Assembly (NCBI GenBank): GCA_039820405.1
Contig: JBCBQC010000183.1
Location: forward strand, 1-5,710
Direction of reading: 5' to 3'
Length of the DNA: 5,710 bases
Source: CALLVY01 sp937899855
GTDB taxonomy: Bacteria; Bacteroidota; Bacteroidia; Chitinophagales; Saprospiraceae
In this document: piece by piece, positions 4,819 to 5,710 of the stretch
Numbering within the stretch: position 1 is the stretch's first letter
Layout: every line of letters begins with the position of its first letter
Position numbers and translations under genes: made by a program
The notes under the pieces: model-generated
Database searches by the model: none
Seen by the model: the letters and a program-made list of their open reading frames with translations, nothing else
Told to the model about the DNA's origin: nothing

Positions 4819-5710
4819 ATGAGCGATTTAGCAGAACAGATTCGACAAAAAATGCTGGCGCTTCAACAATTGGAACGCGTCGAGGAGCATTTGGCCGACC
4901 TCGACCGGCGACTACAGGGGGCGCGGGCGGAGGAGCAGCGCTTGCGGGAGCTCCTGGGGCAGCGGTACGACGAACTGGCGGAATTGGAGCGGTGGAGCCT
5001 TCGGTCGGTGTTCTTTAAAATACTCGGTAGCAAAACCGAAGAAGTGGAACGCGAACGCGAGGAATACTTGCAGGCTTCGATTCGGTACGATGCTCACCAA
5101 AAGACCATTATGCTATTGGAGTACGAACGTGGGGTGTTGGTGGAAAAATGGGAAGGGCAGGAACGTTTGAAAAACGATTTGGAACAACTCCTACGACGAC
5201 GCGAGCGCGAGCTGCGGTCGATGCCAAACGGGATGGGGGCTAGCTTGCTGCGGATACATCGGCAAATTGAACAACAACACCTGGATTTGGAAAACTTGCG
5301 TACGGCGATCGCGGCGGGTCAGCTGGCTGGCGAGGCATTGGACGAGATTGCGGACTTGCTCCAAACGGATTGGAAATCGCGTCGGTCTCTGGCCACTCGC
5401 TACGGGCAAGCGAAACTGGCCCGGGCCCGGGAGCGAGCCATTGAGGCCCAGCAGTTGCTACTGGATTTTGAGCGATCCCTCCGCCAAGTCTACCGCGACC
5501 TGGGTCAGTTTCAGCTGCGCATCGAGGTCGATCACCTCGCCCGTTGGTCCGATCTGTTTTGGGAGCAACCCATTTCCGATTGGGTGATCCAACAGCGTAT
5601 TCAAGATGCTCGGGGCAATGTCCGGGAGGTCAGCGATCGGGTCCGGCGTTGGTTGTGCGATTTGGAGCAACGGCTAGCCAAGGGGCGGGCGGAGCTGGCG
5701 GAGCGTGAAC
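4819..5710 (+). CDS. Cytoplasmic coiled-coil protein, unknown function (3' end missing)
   Basis: This frame runs from the ATG at 4819 to the right edge with no stop, giving 297 codons. An in-frame TAG lies at 4759-4761 and no other start codon falls between, so 4819 is the natural start. The product has no signal peptide or membrane segment. Residues 1-58 form a charged heptad-like helix (QQLERVEEHLADLDRRL). A conserved-looking break follows, WSLRSVFFKILGSK (59-72), before a second long helix, EEVEREREEYLQAS (74-87). A loop with P136 and several glycines (135-140) leads to further helices (about 145-215). A tryptophan-rich segment (W243, W248, W255) precedes another Leu/Arg/Glu-rich helix. 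Codon choice and GC match the neighbours and the residue pattern is strongly coiled-coil, so it is a real gene. I cannot assign a function. A scaffold, SMC-like or cell-structure role is a guess from shape alone. It is divergent from the class-V PLP enzyme gene. Confidence 0.85.
   Translation, partial: MSDLAEQIRQKMLALQQLERVEEHLADLDRRLQGARAEEQRLRELLGQRYDELAELERWSLRSVFFKILGSKTEEVEREREEYLQASIRYDAHQKTIMLLEYERGVLVEKWEGQERLKNDLEQLLRRRERELRSMPNGMGASLLRIHRQIEQQHLDLENLRTAIAAGQLAGEALDEIADLLQTDWKSRRSLATRYGQAKLARARERAIEAQQLLLDFERSLRQVYRDLGQFQLRIEVDHLARWSDLFWEQPISDWVIQQRIQDARGNVREVSDRVRRWLCDLEQRLAKGRAELAERE

Noticed and set aside
4586..5312. GCGATCGC octamers (HIP1) as evidence of a cyanobacterium, together with the BtpA name
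   Set aside because: The BtpA family is widespread outside cyanobacteria, and the PorT-like barrel gene and lack of Shine-Dalgarno sites fit Bacteroidota better; two octamers are too few.
5267..5587. Other plus-strand and minus-strand open frames inside the coiled-coil gene
   Set aside because: They are shadows of the longer frame that starts at 4819 and lack recognisable domains.

Overview
The window looks like a piece of chromosome from a member of the Bacteroidota with a fairly high GC content. The main support is a PorT-like outer-membrane beta-barrel gene, a family typical of that phylum. None of the genes has a recognisable Shine-Dalgarno sequence, and several start after A-rich leaders, which also fits. 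The genus cannot be read from the sequence; a Saprospiria-like lineage is a guess. There is no sign of phage, transposon, CRISPR array, tRNA or rRNA.

Layout from left to right. Positions 1-186 are non-coding, with two short perfect inverted repeats. Next come two minus-strand genes: a GNAT N-acetyltransferase (187-759) and, 200 bp upstream of it, psuG, the pseudouridine-5'-phosphate glycosidase (960-1886). A 56-bp divergent intergenic region separates psuG from a plus-strand BtpA/SgcQ-family TIM-barrel gene (1943-2770). This is followed after 34 bp by the secreted PorT-like beta-barrel gene (2805-3485). A minus-strand class-V PLP-dependent enzyme gene (3506-4708) converges on it. A second divergent region (4709-4818) precedes a long plus-strand coiled-coil gene (4819 to beyond 5710) that runs off the right edge without a stop codon.

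How the genes may work together. PsuG splits pseudouridine 5'-phosphate into uracil and ribose 5-phosphate. All four catalytic or metal-site residues I recall for the E. coli enzyme are present at a constant offset. The kinase that supplies its substrate (PsuK, PfkB family) is not in the window. The divergent BtpA/SgcQ-like gene is the best candidate for a functional partner, because its family outside cyanobacteria lacks a settled biochemical role. The remaining genes have no evident common pathway.

No clearly new multi-gene system is visible. The points most worth following are the psuG/BtpA divergent pair without psuK, the coiled-coil protein of unknown function at the right edge, and the long G-tracts inside the psuG active-site region.
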